Source: Bryobacterales bacterium
GTDB taxonomy: Bacteria; Acidobacteriota; Terriglobia; Bryobacterales; UBA6623
DNA: 44,295 nucleotides
Direction of reading: 5' to 3'
Assembly: GCA_022824585.1 (NCBI GenBank)
Contig: JAJDZN010000054.1
Span: forward strand, 1 to 44,295
The position numbers and the translations under genes were made by a program. Positions 8,348 through 16,564 of this stretch are shown here, one piece after another; positions within the stretch are counted from its first letter, which is position 1, and every line of letters begins with the position of its first letter. Under the pieces are notes generated by a model. It did not search any database, was not told the origin of the DNA, and was given only the letters and a program-made list of their open reading frames with translations.

Positions 8348-9844
8348 TTATTCCATGGTTTGGAACGGGGAAGCCGGCAGGCCCGCATCGTTGACGAGGT
8401 TGCCCTTGGCGTCGGCCGCCCACGCGTAGCGCGCCCGGACAGGATGCTTGACCTCGGCGCTCGACACTAGCACCGTATTGCCGGAAATGCTCGCCTGGGC
8501 GGTGAAGAACTTGCCGTCGCGGCCCGCAACTTGGAAACCTTCCAACTGGCCTCCCCGAGCCTCCAGCCCGCCGCCGACATGGTCGAACCATAGCCTGAGC
8601 CCTGAGGCGTCGCGCGTGGCTTGGCGGAAGATCGGCCCGGAGTATGTCAGGTCGTGCTCGCCGTAGGCGATCGCGCGGGCGGCCAGCGCCAGACGCAGCC
8701 CCACGTCCTGCTTGTTCCTCGGATGGATGTCGGTCGGATTGCCGATGTCGATCGCTACGGCCATGCCCGTGTTCGCCAGACCAAGGGCCATAGCCTGGGC
8801 TTCCCGCAGTTCGGGCCAGGTGCTTTCTTCGGGGACCCGACCGTAGTTGGCCAACTGCACGAACAGGAACGGGAATGCGCCGATACCCCACTCGCGCCGC
8901 CAGTCTTCGATCATGGCCCGGAAGAGGCGGCGGTACAAGTATCCCTGTCCGCGTCCGGCATTGTTCTCGCCTTGGTACCAGATCACCCCCCGAATGCCGT
9001 ATGGCAGCAGCGGCGCCACCATGGCGTTGAACAGCGCTCCGGGTTTGTGCTGGGGGCGCAGGGAGCGCGGAGGCGGCGGCCTGCGCGGGATCTCTTCGCC
9101 CGCGGCCTTGGCGGCGGCGGAGCGCTTCTCCCAAGCGGCGAGCCGTTCGGCGTACGCAGGCTCGTCGGCTTTCGCCTCGGCGGCGAACTCTGCCGGCATG
9201 TTGGCGAGCGAGGGTTCTTCCGCCAGCGTGCGGGTACTCGTCCACGCTTCGGCCGGCGTGCCGCCCCAGGCGGACTGGACGATGCCGAGCGGCACGCCCA
9301 GGCGCTCGCGCAGGTGGCGAGCGAAGAAGTATCCCACGCCTGAGAACTCCCCCGCGGTCTCCGGCGAGACGACCTGCCATTGGCCCTCCACGTCGTCCAG
9401 CCGCTTGTCGGAAGTGTCCAGCGTGACTTTGAAGTAGCGGATCTTTGGGAATTGCGCTGCCGCGATTTCTCGCTCCGCGTCGCGGCTACGCTGCAGCGGC
9501 CAGACCATGTTGGACTGTCCTGAACCGACCCAGACCTCGCCGACATAGACATCCGCGATTTCGACCCGGTTGTTGCCTTCCACAGCCAGTCCGAACGGGC
9601 CGCCCGCTGATCCTGGGTCTAGGTACACTTCCCAGCTCCCATCTGCCGCGGCGGCCGTAGACATGCTCTGGCCGCGAAACTTGACCTCCACCGCCTCTTC
9701 CGGCGCGGCCATGCCCCAGACATGAACGGGAAGGTCGCGCTGGACGACCATGTGATCGCCGAACAGCGCCGGCAGGCTAACGTCGGCCCACGCGCCGACA
9801 GTAACCAGACTTGCGAGAAGCAGTGCCCTTAGCCCAGCAGTCAT
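8348..9844 (-). CDS. Sialate O-acetylesterase (SGNH hydrolase family)
   Basis: The protein has 498 residues with a Sec signal (LRALLLASLVTVGAWA). The SGNH catalytic blocks are visible: EVWVGSGQSNMVWPL with the nucleophile serine, IVQSAWGGTPAEAW (the glycine block), RGVIWYQGENNAGRG (the Asn/Gln block), and IDIGNPTDIHPRNKQD with the catalytic Asp-x-x-His. The N-terminal FGDHMVVQRDLPVHVWG and the central domain are typical of bacterial sialate O-acetylesterases (GDSL-like acetylxylan or sialic acid 9-O-acetylesterases). These remove acetyl groups from sialic acid or hemicellulose. A linker with PRRPPPPRSLRPQ interrupts the domain. No sialidase or sialic acid transporter is in the window, so the substrate may be any acetylated polysaccharide. 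An AATAAT box nine bases before the ATG suggests a leaderless mRNA. Confidence 0.92.
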   Translation of the reverse strand: MTAGLRALLLASLVTVGAWADVSLPALFGDHMVVQRDLPVHVWGMAAPEEAVEVKFRGQSMSTAAAADGSWEVYLDPGSAGGPFGLAVEGNNRVEIADVYVGEVWVGSGQSNMVWPLQRSRDAEREIAAAQFPKIRYFKVTLDTSDKRLDDVEGQWQVVSPETAGEFSGVGYFFARHLRERLGVPLGIVQSAWGGTPAEAWTSTRTLAEEPSLANMPAEFAAEAKADEPAYAERLAAWEKRSAAAKAAGEEIPRRPPPPRSLRPQHKPGALFNAMVAPLLPYGIRGVIWYQGENNAGRGQGYLYRRLFRAMIEDWRREWGIGAFPFLFVQLANYGRVPEESTWPELREAQAMALGLANTGMAVAIDIGNPTDIHPRNKQDVGLRLALAARAIAYGEHDLTYSGPIFRQATRDASGLRLWFDHVGGGLEARGGQLEGFQVAGRDGKFFTAQASISGNTVLVSSAEVKHPVRARYAWAADAKGNLVNDAGLPASPFQTME

Positions 9845-9853
9845 AACGAGGCC

Positions 9854-9859
9854 ATTATT
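9854..9859 (-). promoter_or_regulatory. Candidate -10 box AATAAT, leaderless-type, for sialate O-acetylesterase
   Basis: The minus strand reads AATAAT followed by nine bases and then the ATG at 9844. There is no Shine-Dalgarno in those nine bases. It is an AT-rich island in GC-rich surroundings, 24 bases downstream of the SDR stop codon. Confidence 0.45.
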
Positions 9860-9882
9860 TCACAAGGAGTTTTGCCTAGGGA

Positions 9883-10641
9883 CTACAGTGCTGTCCAGCC
9901 GCCGTCAATCGCCATCATCGAGCCATGCACGAACTCGGCCTCGTCCGAGCAGAGGTACAGCACTAGGTGAGCGATTTCGCCGGGCTTGCCCAGCCTGCCG
10001 ATAGGCTGACGGGCGTCTAGCTGCTTGCGGGTCTCTGCTTTCTCGTGCTTGTGGTATTTCTCCAAGTACGCTTCTACGAAAGGCGTGTCCACCGTGCCCG
10101 GACACACGCAGTTCACGCGAATCTTGCCGGCGTAGTCGGCGGCCAGCGACCGGGTCATGCTGACCACCGCGCCCTTGGACGCGCAGTAGGCAAAACGCCG
10201 TTTGACGCCGACCAATCCGGCGACCGAGCCGATGTTCACGATGCACGGGTTATCCGATTGCGTAAGCAGGGGCAGCGCTGCGGCCGTGACGATGAACATG
10301 CCCTCGACATTCACTCGCATCACGGCACGGAAGTCGTCCAGCGCGCATTCCTCGAGCATGCCCACGTGGCCGATCCCGGCGTTGTTGACCAGGATATCGA
10401 GCGAGCCGATTCGTTCCAGCGCGCTCTGCACGCCGGCAGGATCGGTCACATCCAGAGGCAGCGGTTCGGTGTTCGCGACGTCGCCTGCCACGGCTTGCGC
10501 CGCCTCGGCGTTCAGATCGGCGATGAGCACGCGGGCTCCGTTCCCCGCAAGAGCGCGCACAGTCTGCTCTCCTATGCCGCTGCCGCCGCCGGTGACGAGC
10601 GCCGTTCTACCGTCCAAGCGAAATGGTGCCTTGTGGGCCAT
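9883..10641 (-). CDS. Short-chain dehydrogenase/reductase (classical SDR)
   Basis: This 252-residue cytoplasmic NAD(P)-dependent oxidoreductase has all the classical SDR elements. These are TGGGSGIG (cofactor glycine motif), IADLNAEAAQ with an acidic residue after strand 2 (which favours NAD over NADP), LDILVNNAGIGH, NIGSVAG (catalytic Ser), YCASKG (catalytic Tyr and Lys) and the CPGTVDTP loop. The sequence best resembles sugar-acid SDRs such as 2-keto-3-deoxy-L-fuconate dehydrogenase, but the substrate cannot be fixed from motifs. A TATAAT eleven bases before the ATG, with no ribosome binding site, points to a leaderless transcript. The gene is 38 bases upstream of the sialate esterase, so both may belong to one glycan-use locus. 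Confidence 0.92.
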   Translation of the reverse strand: MAHKAPFRLDGRTALVTGGGSGIGEQTVRALAGNGARVLIADLNAEAAQAVAGDVANTEPLPLDVTDPAGVQSALERIGSLDILVNNAGIGHVGMLEECALDDFRAVMRVNVEGMFIVTAAALPLLTQSDNPCIVNIGSVAGLVGVKRRFAYCASKGAVVSMTRSLAADYAGKIRVNCVCPGTVDTPFVEAYLEKYHKHEKAETRKQLDARQPIGRLGKPGEIAHLVLYLCSDEAEFVHGSMMAIDGGWTAL

Positions 10642-10652
10642 CGAAGAAACCG

Positions 10653-10658
10653 ATTATA
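10653..10658 (-). promoter_or_regulatory. Candidate -10 box TATAAT, leaderless-type, for the SDR gene
   Basis: A perfect TATAAT on the minus strand ends eleven bases before the ATG at 10641. No convincing -35 is seen at the standard spacing and no Shine-Dalgarno precedes the ATG. Confidence 0.5.
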
Positions 10659-10835
10659 TCGGCAGGCCGTTCCGGAATTCCTGCGGTCGCACACTCTGGG
10701 CGACCTCACCAGTTGACCCAGATCGGGATTCCCGACCACCTTCCGGGGCGACGCCGGTCGCTCGCCGAACGCCGGAGAACGCTTGCACCGACAGACGGGA
10801 GGGGCTATGCTAACGCGGACCAAGCGAGGTTGGTT

Positions 10836-13502
10836 ATGTTTCCGGCACGACTCGTTTTCGCTTCCCTTCTTCTGCTGGCTGCTGCCGGGTGGGCGGCTGC
10901 AGCCCCGACAATCGGGATCCGGAGCCTGACGAACGGCATCTCGCTCGCGGACCCGCCCGCGACCGTACCACGGGGCGGCATCCTCACGATTCGCGGCGAG
11001 GGCCTTGCCGAGGCGCACGTCGGCGCGGACAGCCTGCCGCTGCCAGCGGCTCTTGGGGACCCGGCCGTCGAGGTTCTGATCAACGGCACGGCAGCGCCGC
11101 TCTTTTTCGTCTCCCCGATGCAGATCAATGCGCAAATTCCGTGGGAGACCCCCACGGGCCGCGCTGAGGTCGTGGTTCGCATGGGCGAGGAGTCCAGCGC
11201 ACCGGTATGGGTCCAGGTGGCCACGGTCAACGTGGCATTGATCCAGCACGAGGGAACCAGCGCGCCGATCGCGGAGAGCGCCACGCTGCCGACGGACGCG
11301 CCAGCCGAGCCAGCGAGCTCGGCCCCCATCGCGCTGGGCGCCCCAGGCGAGCCGCCGTCCGCGACCGGCGTCTTGCTGGAGGCCACCGCCGCCATCAGTC
11401 CGGGCAGCATCATCCGCGTGTTCGCCTCTGGGATCGGAGAAACGACCCCGGCTCTGGTGACGGGATCGGCCGCCGCCGACACCACGTATGCGATGAACCC
11501 GCCGCAGCGCGCATTCCTTGGCGGCCTTGCCGTCGAGAGCCTGTCCGTCGCGCCGTCAACCGACCTGGTCGGCGTCTATCAGATGACGTTCAGCGTTCCT
11601 GAAATGGCCGGGCCCACGGAGGCCTTCCGCTGGGTCTCCGGCAACCAAGGCGCCTCGGGCGTGATGGGGCCCGTCAACGAGCCCGCCGCGCGCTACATGG
11701 CGGTGCCAGCGGGGGTAAGCTCGGCGGACCGGATCCAAATGAGCGCCCTCAACCCGTACTTCGCCTCCCTGAGCGGGGACTTGGACGGCAATCAGGGCTG
11801 CTACCCCGACGTGCATCTGATGGATTTCCGCCGCGACTCGGTGACAACGCTTACAGAGTGCCTGTTGCCGTCCTGGCCGAACGCTCCGAACCCCAATGTC
11901 CAGCACCGACCGTTCGAGACCGCGGCCAACAGCAGCGTGCTGGCAGCGCTCGTGGCGCCGGACGCAACTCCCGCCGCGGGCCTCGCCGACGAGCTCCTCG
12001 TGGTGGACACAGCAGCCGGGGCCAGTGAGACGGTCGCGATCGAAGGCGGCGCAGCCCGGCTGCAGATCGGAACAGGGAACAGCAGCACCCTGCGGCTGGA
12101 GCGAGCCGGCGGAGAGTCCGGCAACGTGGTGGTCGACCTCTCCGGCACCATGGTGGGCGAAGACGCGGGAAGCGCCGTAGCATTGCCCACTCCGCTGGTA
12201 GTGGGCGACCTGCGATACAACCTCGCGCAAGGCTGGAACTTCCCCCGCGGACACCGTTTTCGCGTCCTAGGCCCGGATTCCCTGACTGACGGCTTGGTGC
12301 CGCAGGCGATCCTGTTCGACGCAAACGCAAACGTCGTCGCCCAGACCCCGTTCCCTGACGGCTGGAATCCGATCGAGCCTCCGCGGCGGCTGAACGCGAA
12401 CGGCGACCCTGTCGGCGCGCTATCGCTCGCTCCGGTCAGCGGGGGATTCGCTGGCCAGACGACAGCCTACGTGGCCGCCCGCAAGTCGGATCGCACGGGG
12501 GACGGCATTGTCGCTTTCGAGATCGTCTTGCCGCCCGCTCCAGCACCCGATGCCCCTGATGCCGCGGCAGCAACCGCGACGATGACTGCGGCAGCCATCG
12601 AGTTCCCGGCGGGAGTCTTTGCGGCCAACTGCACAAACGCGGTTCGCTGGCTCAGGGTTCCGGCGACCCGGACTCTCGCGATCGTGGGCTCCGACCAGCA
12701 CCTATACGAGTTTGCCGAGCCGCGCGAGGGCCGGCTCTGCGCCGGGGATCGAGTGCTGCTCTTCAACACCGAGTCGAGCGAACTCACGCAGATCACGCCC
12801 GGCGACGACGTGCGGCTCGATGCCTGGCTTAGAGGTACGGTCAACAGCTACCTGTACTTCGGGGACGGCGCGCGCGAGGTGGCTTACATGGCATCGACAC
12901 GAATTCATGTCATCGATGCTGTGACGGGCGACTACCGGGAGATCGTGTTCCCGAGTGATGCGGCGGGAATGCCCGTGGGCATCCCATATAACAACCAGCA
13001 AACGCAGCACCTCTTCAGCGAGAGCAAGTTGGTGGCGCTCGCGACCGTCGGCGAACCCAGGGTCAACAACCAAGGGATCCTGCTCCAGCCGTTCGCCGGT
13101 GATGCGGGCCTGCTGGTTGTGGACCTGGAAGCTGCTTCTGCCACCCAACTAGCGCTTCCCGAAGGATTTGAGCGCATCGAACCGGGCACCTTCCAACTGA
13201 TCCAGCAAGGCCGCCGCGGTTTCGGAATGATGCCATTGGTCGGACGTGCGTTCGCCAACGTGAGGCGGACTGGCAGCGGCGCGTTTCCGGGAACCGGCAT
13301 CGTGACTTGGGACCTCGCGACAGGAGCGCCGACGGTGATCGCGCTGCCGGACGGGGCGTACTCGACGGTCCGGCCGCTGGGCGGGCCCGGCGCCGCCCAG
13401 CGGCCCTTCCTGTGGGACGTCAAGGAAACCTCAGGAGCGTTCGCCTTCGGCGTGTACAACGAGGCGAGGGATCTGATGGGCGTCGCGGTTGTAGGCCCTT
13501 AG
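10836..13502 (+). CDS. Large exported TIGR03437-domain protein with beta-propeller-like C-terminus
   Basis: The ATG at 10836 follows GAGG by six bases and opens a clean signal peptide (LVFASLLLLAAAGWAAAA), giving 888 residues. A longer frame upstream has no signal peptide and is rejected. Residues ~25-125 form an IPT/TIG-like unit containing APLFFVSPMQINAQIPWE (residues 87-104), the signature of TIGR03437, which is abundant in Solibacter and relatives. A second related block covers residues ~180-270 (PGSIIRVFASGIGETTPAL ... GVYQMTFSVP). From ~290 to the end are repeated blocks of the kind LLVVDTAAGASE, IHVIDAVTGDYREIVFP and LLVVDLEAASATQLALPEG. These suggest a beta-propeller of about six or seven blades. 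No catalytic motif is evident. The likely role is a cell-surface adhesion or polymer-binding protein. It stands alone, divergent from the SDR and convergent with the ankyrin gene. Confidence 0.85.
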   Translation: MFPARLVFASLLLLAAAGWAAAAPTIGIRSLTNGISLADPPATVPRGGILTIRGEGLAEAHVGADSLPLPAALGDPAVEVLINGTAAPLFFVSPMQINAQIPWETPTGRAEVVVRMGEESSAPVWVQVATVNVALIQHEGTSAPIAESATLPTDAPAEPASSAPIALGAPGEPPSATGVLLEATAAISPGSIIRVFASGIGETTPALVTGSAAADTTYAMNPPQRAFLGGLAVESLSVAPSTDLVGVYQMTFSVPEMAGPTEAFRWVSGNQGASGVMGPVNEPAARYMAVPAGVSSADRIQMSALNPYFASLSGDLDGNQGCYPDVHLMDFRRDSVTTLTECLLPSWPNAPNPNVQHRPFETAANSSVLAALVAPDATPAAGLADELLVVDTAAGASETVAIEGGAARLQIGTGNSSTLRLERAGGESGNVVVDLSGTMVGEDAGSAVALPTPLVVGDLRYNLAQGWNFPRGHRFRVLGPDSLTDGLVPQAILFDANANVVAQTPFPDGWNPIEPPRRLNANGDPVGALSLAPVSGGFAGQTTAYVAARKSDRTGDGIVAFEIVLPPAPAPDAPDAAAATATMTAAAIEFPAGVFAANCTNAVRWLRVPATRTLAIVGSDQHLYEFAEPREGRLCAGDRVLLFNTESSELTQITPGDDVRLDAWLRGTVNSYLYFGDGAREVAYMASTRIHVIDAVTGDYREIVFPSDAAGMPVGIPYNNQQTQHLFSESKLVALATVGEPRVNNQGILLQPFAGDAGLLVVDLEAASATQLALPEGFERIEPGTFQLIQQGRRGFGMMPLVGRAFANVRRTGSGAFPGTGIVTWDLATGAPTVIALPDGAYSTVRPLGGPGAAQRPFLWDVKETSGAFAFGVYNEARDLMGVAVVGP

Positions 13503-13686
13503 CCCGCCCTTCGGTATCGTACGCGGCTTCGCACCTGCAGCTGCACGCGGCGTCGCCGCCCTCGGGACCCGTCAAGGGCGTGCGGCGGGTGCGCCCCGAC
13601 ACGATGCATGGCCCTGAAGAGGGAAATCAGGGCTGGCACCCTGCGGCGCGCATCGCACTCCGCTAGTTCGCCAGGCCCGGACGGCT

Positions 13687-15183
13687 CTAACGCCTCTCGT
13701 AGATGTCGACGATCTCCGGTCGCTCGCCCTTTGTCGAAATGCCCGCCGCGAGCATCAGCTTGGCAATGGCTTCGATCGTCTTGGCATCGGGCTGCGGGGA
13801 GCGATCGGCGTAACCTTCGGCGATGAATAGCGGCGTCCCGCCGGCTTGGTTGGGTTTCTTCCAGACTTGCGGATCGGCTCCGCGCTCAGCCAGCAGGTTT
13901 GCCACGAGCGGGTAGGCGTTGTAAGCGGCTCCGTGCATGGCTGTATCGCCGTTGTTGTCCACGGTGTTGAGGTCAGCGCCCAGATCGAGCAGCAGCCTTA
14001 CCGCTTCCAGCGCTTCGCTTTCCTCGCCCGCCTCTTGGTCCGGCGACGTCGTGCCGACCCCGGCCGCAGCCATTAGCGGCGTGGTGTTGTTGAAGTTGGG
14101 CAGCAGGGGATCGCTACCCAGCTCCAGCAGCAGGCGCATCAGCGGAACGTCGGAGCGGTCGGCGGCCAAGAGCAAGGGCGTCGCCCCCGCCGCGCCCACG
14201 GTGGCGATGCGCGAGGTCGTACCGGGCAATCCCTGCGTGCTTCGAGGCAAGCGGAAATCGACATCCGCGCCGCGCTTCACGATCTCGCGCACAAAGTCGG
14301 TGCTCGAGAGTCGGCCGGCTCCCTTCGGTGGCGCGCCATCGTTGAGGTCGTTCGAATCCGGCTTGCGCACTCCGGGAATCAAGTGGAGAGCCGTGAATCC
14401 GGTCCGAACGTCGTTGGGATCGGCACCTGCATCGACCAGCGCAATCGCAAGCTCGAAGTGGCCGTTCCGAACTGCGATCTGCAAGGGACACCGGGCCGGC
14501 GGTCCCCCCCTGAATTTCCAGCCCTCCGCGGGCCGCATCATCGCATTCACGTCGACCCCTGCCTCGATAAACGCCCGCACGACGTCGAGGTGGCCCTCGC
14601 GCACGGAAAGCAAGAACGGCGTAAACCCGGAATCGAGTCGGGCGTTCACGCCCGCTCCAGCATCGATCAGGGCGCGCACGACCTCGACGTGGCCCTCGGC
14701 CGCCGCCCACATCAAGGCCGTCTGGTTTCGCCGCTCGCGCTGATCGGGCGAGGCGCCGTGCCCGAGCAATGCCCGCACCGTCTCGGGATTCCCGGACCGT
14801 GCAGCCAGCATCAGGGCTGTCTCGCCGCCCTTCATCCGGGTATTCGCTTCGGCTCCAGCCTCCAACAGCAGCTTTATGATCGCGGCGTTGCCATTCGTGC
14901 TGGCCTCTGCCAGAGCTGACGCGCCGTAGCGGTTCACAGCATTCACGTCGGCGCCCGCTCGAACGAGCAATCCAACCATCTCGGCGTCATCGTGATACGC
15001 CGCCCAATGCAGCGCAGTGGTCCCGTCGACCTGTGCGGCATTGGCGTCGGCGCCGGAATGAAGGAGGATGCGAACGCTAGCCTCATCACGTTGCTCGGCG
15101 GCGTCGGGGAGCGATGCCGCGAAAGCAAAACCTGAGAGGCTCAGCTTCAGGAGCACGATTCCGGCGATGTGTCGACAGCGCAT
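13687..15183 (-). CDS. Exported ankyrin-repeat protein
   Basis: The protein has 498 residues with a Sec signal (IAGIVLLKLSLSGFAFAAS). After it come about ten ankyrin repeats recognisable by TALHWAAYHDDAEMVGLLVRAGADVNA, TALMLAARSGNPETVRALLGHGA, TALMWAAAEGHVEVVRALIDAGA, LQIAVRNGHFELAIALVDAGADPN, PLLLAADRSDVPLMRLLLELGSD and AMHGAAYNAYPLVANLLAERGAD. Two repeats contain insertions, one with a PAEGWKFRGGPP loop. Ankyrins bind proteins. Since this one is exported, its partner is most likely one of the two proteins encoded just upstream. It starts 11 bases after the DUF1552 stop, so it is the last gene of a three-gene operon. Ankyrin proteins beside DUF1552/DUF1592 genes recur in acidobacteria, but no function is established. 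Confidence 0.92.
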   Translation of the reverse strand: MRCRHIAGIVLLKLSLSGFAFAASLPDAAEQRDEASVRILLHSGADANAAQVDGTTALHWAAYHDDAEMVGLLVRAGADVNAVNRYGASALAEASTNGNAAIIKLLLEAGAEANTRMKGGETALMLAARSGNPETVRALLGHGASPDQRERRNQTALMWAAAEGHVEVVRALIDAGAGVNARLDSGFTPFLLSVREGHLDVVRAFIEAGVDVNAMMRPAEGWKFRGGPPARCPLQIAVRNGHFELAIALVDAGADPNDVRTGFTALHLIPGVRKPDSNDLNDGAPPKGAGRLSSTDFVREIVKRGADVDFRLPRSTQGLPGTTSRIATVGAAGATPLLLAADRSDVPLMRLLLELGSDPLLPNFNNTTPLMAAAGVGTTSPDQEAGEESEALEAVRLLLDLGADLNTVDNNGDTAMHGAAYNAYPLVANLLAERGADPQVWKKPNQAGGTPLFIAEGYADRSPQPDAKTIEAIAKLMLAAGISTKGERPEIVDIYERR

Positions 15184-15194
15184 GCGCGCGCCCC

Positions 15195-16544
15195 CTATGC
15201 CACCTCGGTCAATTCGAAAAGGTCTTCGACTCTTCCGGTGCTGTCCATGAAGGAATCCATATGGATGCCAACGCGATCTAGCAACGTCAGGTGTAGGTTG
15301 GCTAGATTCGTTCCCTTCTCGTAGTCGATATGCTGGCCGCCTTTCAGGCCGCTCGCGGAACCGCCCGTCACTAGGATCGGAAGGTTTTCGTGATCGTGAA
15401 GGCTAGGATTGCCCATGCCGCTGCCGTACAGGTAGACAGAGTGATCGAGGAGCGAGCCGTCTCCGTCGGGAGTGGCCTTCATCTTCTGGAGGAAGTCAGA
15501 AAACAGCGAAACGTGGAACGTGTTGATCTTCGCGATCTTCAACACCTTTTCCGGATCGTTTCCGTGGTGACTGGTCGGATGGTGCGGTTCCGGGACGCCG
15601 ATCTCGGGATACGTCCGGTTGTTGTGCTCGCGCGTGAACTGGAAGCTGACCACACGCGTGATATCCGCCTGAAAGGCAAGAACCTGCAGGTCGTACATGA
15701 GCTTGGCGTGGTCGGCGAACGCTGCGGGGACCCCTACCGGCCGATCGGTATCTGGCATCCTGTCTTCGGCCGCAGCCTGCTCGGCGCGCTCGATTTCGAG
15801 CTCGACTTCACGAACGCTCTCGAGATAGTGGTCCAAGCGCACGCGGTCGGTGGCACCCACCTGCCCCTTGATCTGTTCGATGCTTCCGGTGAACGAGTCC
15901 AGCAGGCTTGCGCGATCGCGCAGTCCCGCCCGGCGCTCGGCGGAATCGCCGCCTTCGCCGAACAGGCGCTCGAAGACGACGCGCGGATGGGCCTCGGCCG
16001 GTAGCGGGGTCGTCGGCGATGACCACGAAAGACAATTCTGGTAGACGCAGGCGTACCCGTTGTTGCACACACCGGCGAGCGGGGTCAGGTCCATCGCGAG
16101 CTGGAGCGAGGATATCTGCGTATCGCGGCCCATCTGCTCGGCCGCGATCTGGTCGACGGTCGTGCCCAGATAGTAGTCCGAGCTCTCCGTGTGTCTGGCG
16201 ACCGCGGCGCTCAGAAACGCCGAATTGGAAGTGTCGTGCGTGCCCGGATACGCATTCGGCAAGCGCATCTTGCTGATCACGGTCACCTGATCCTTGACCG
16301 GCTCCAGCGAGTTCAGGATGGGGGAAAGCTCGTCGAGTCTTCCCCGGTCCGCAGGGGTCCATCGCGAATGATCACACCCCATTGGGACGAACACGAAGCC
16401 GAGCCTCGCCACCGGTTTCGCGGGCGTCTTGGCCCAAGCCGTGGCAGCGGGAATCATGGCGTCCAACAATGGCAGGGCCAGGCCAGCCTGAGCGCTCTTC
16501 AGCAGCGTCCGCCTGGGAATCGCCTTCTTGGTCAGAAACGTCAT
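15195..16544 (-). CDS. DUF1552 protein, Tat-exported
   Basis: The protein has 449 residues with a twin-arginine leader (IPRRTLLKSAQAGLALPLLDAM). The mature part carries the DUF1552 hallmarks: LGFVFVPMGCDHSRWTP, LSPILNSLEPVKDQVTVISKM, SAFLSAAVARHTESSDYYLGTTVDQIAA, CVYQNCLSWSS, FERLFGEGG, VSFQFTREHNNRTYPEIGV and LYGSGMGNPSLHDHENLPILVTGG. The histidine-rich regions recall the alkaline-phosphatase/sulfatase-like DUF1501 and DUF1552 families, but no reaction is known. DUF1552 genes are almost always next to DUF1592 haem proteins, as here. The gene follows the DUF1592 stop by 20 bases and precedes the ankyrin gene by 11. Export through Tat implies that a cofactor or metal is inserted before translocation; this is inference. 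Confidence 0.93.
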   Translation of the reverse strand: MTFLTKKAIPRRTLLKSAQAGLALPLLDAMIPAATAWAKTPAKPVARLGFVFVPMGCDHSRWTPADRGRLDELSPILNSLEPVKDQVTVISKMRLPNAYPGTHDTSNSAFLSAAVARHTESSDYYLGTTVDQIAAEQMGRDTQISSLQLAMDLTPLAGVCNNGYACVYQNCLSWSSPTTPLPAEAHPRVVFERLFGEGGDSAERRAGLRDRASLLDSFTGSIEQIKGQVGATDRVRLDHYLESVREVELEIERAEQAAAEDRMPDTDRPVGVPAAFADHAKLMYDLQVLAFQADITRVVSFQFTREHNNRTYPEIGVPEPHHPTSHHGNDPEKVLKIAKINTFHVSLFSDFLQKMKATPDGDGSLLDHSVYLYGSGMGNPSLHDHENLPILVTGGSASGLKGGQHIDYEKGTNLANLHLTLLDRVGIHMDSFMDSTGRVEDLFELTEVA

Positions 16545-16564
16545 GATCTCCCGCTCCTATGCTC

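Noticed and set aside
8253..9380. 375-codon open frame on the minus strand overlapping the sialate esterase and SelD genes
   Set aside because: Same-strand shadow frame, arginine-rich, with no motifs; the real genes have full family signatures.
13503..13686. Possible small gene or repeat between the TIGR03437 and ankyrin genes
   Set aside because: Only short frames with Arg/Pro-rich content and no ribosome site; no clear repeat or hairpin.
14340..14420. Stretch with a GTTCGAATCC-like tRNA T-arm
   Set aside because: It lies within the ankyrin gene and no acceptor or anticodon stem can be folded around it. No tRNA or rRNA was seen in the window.
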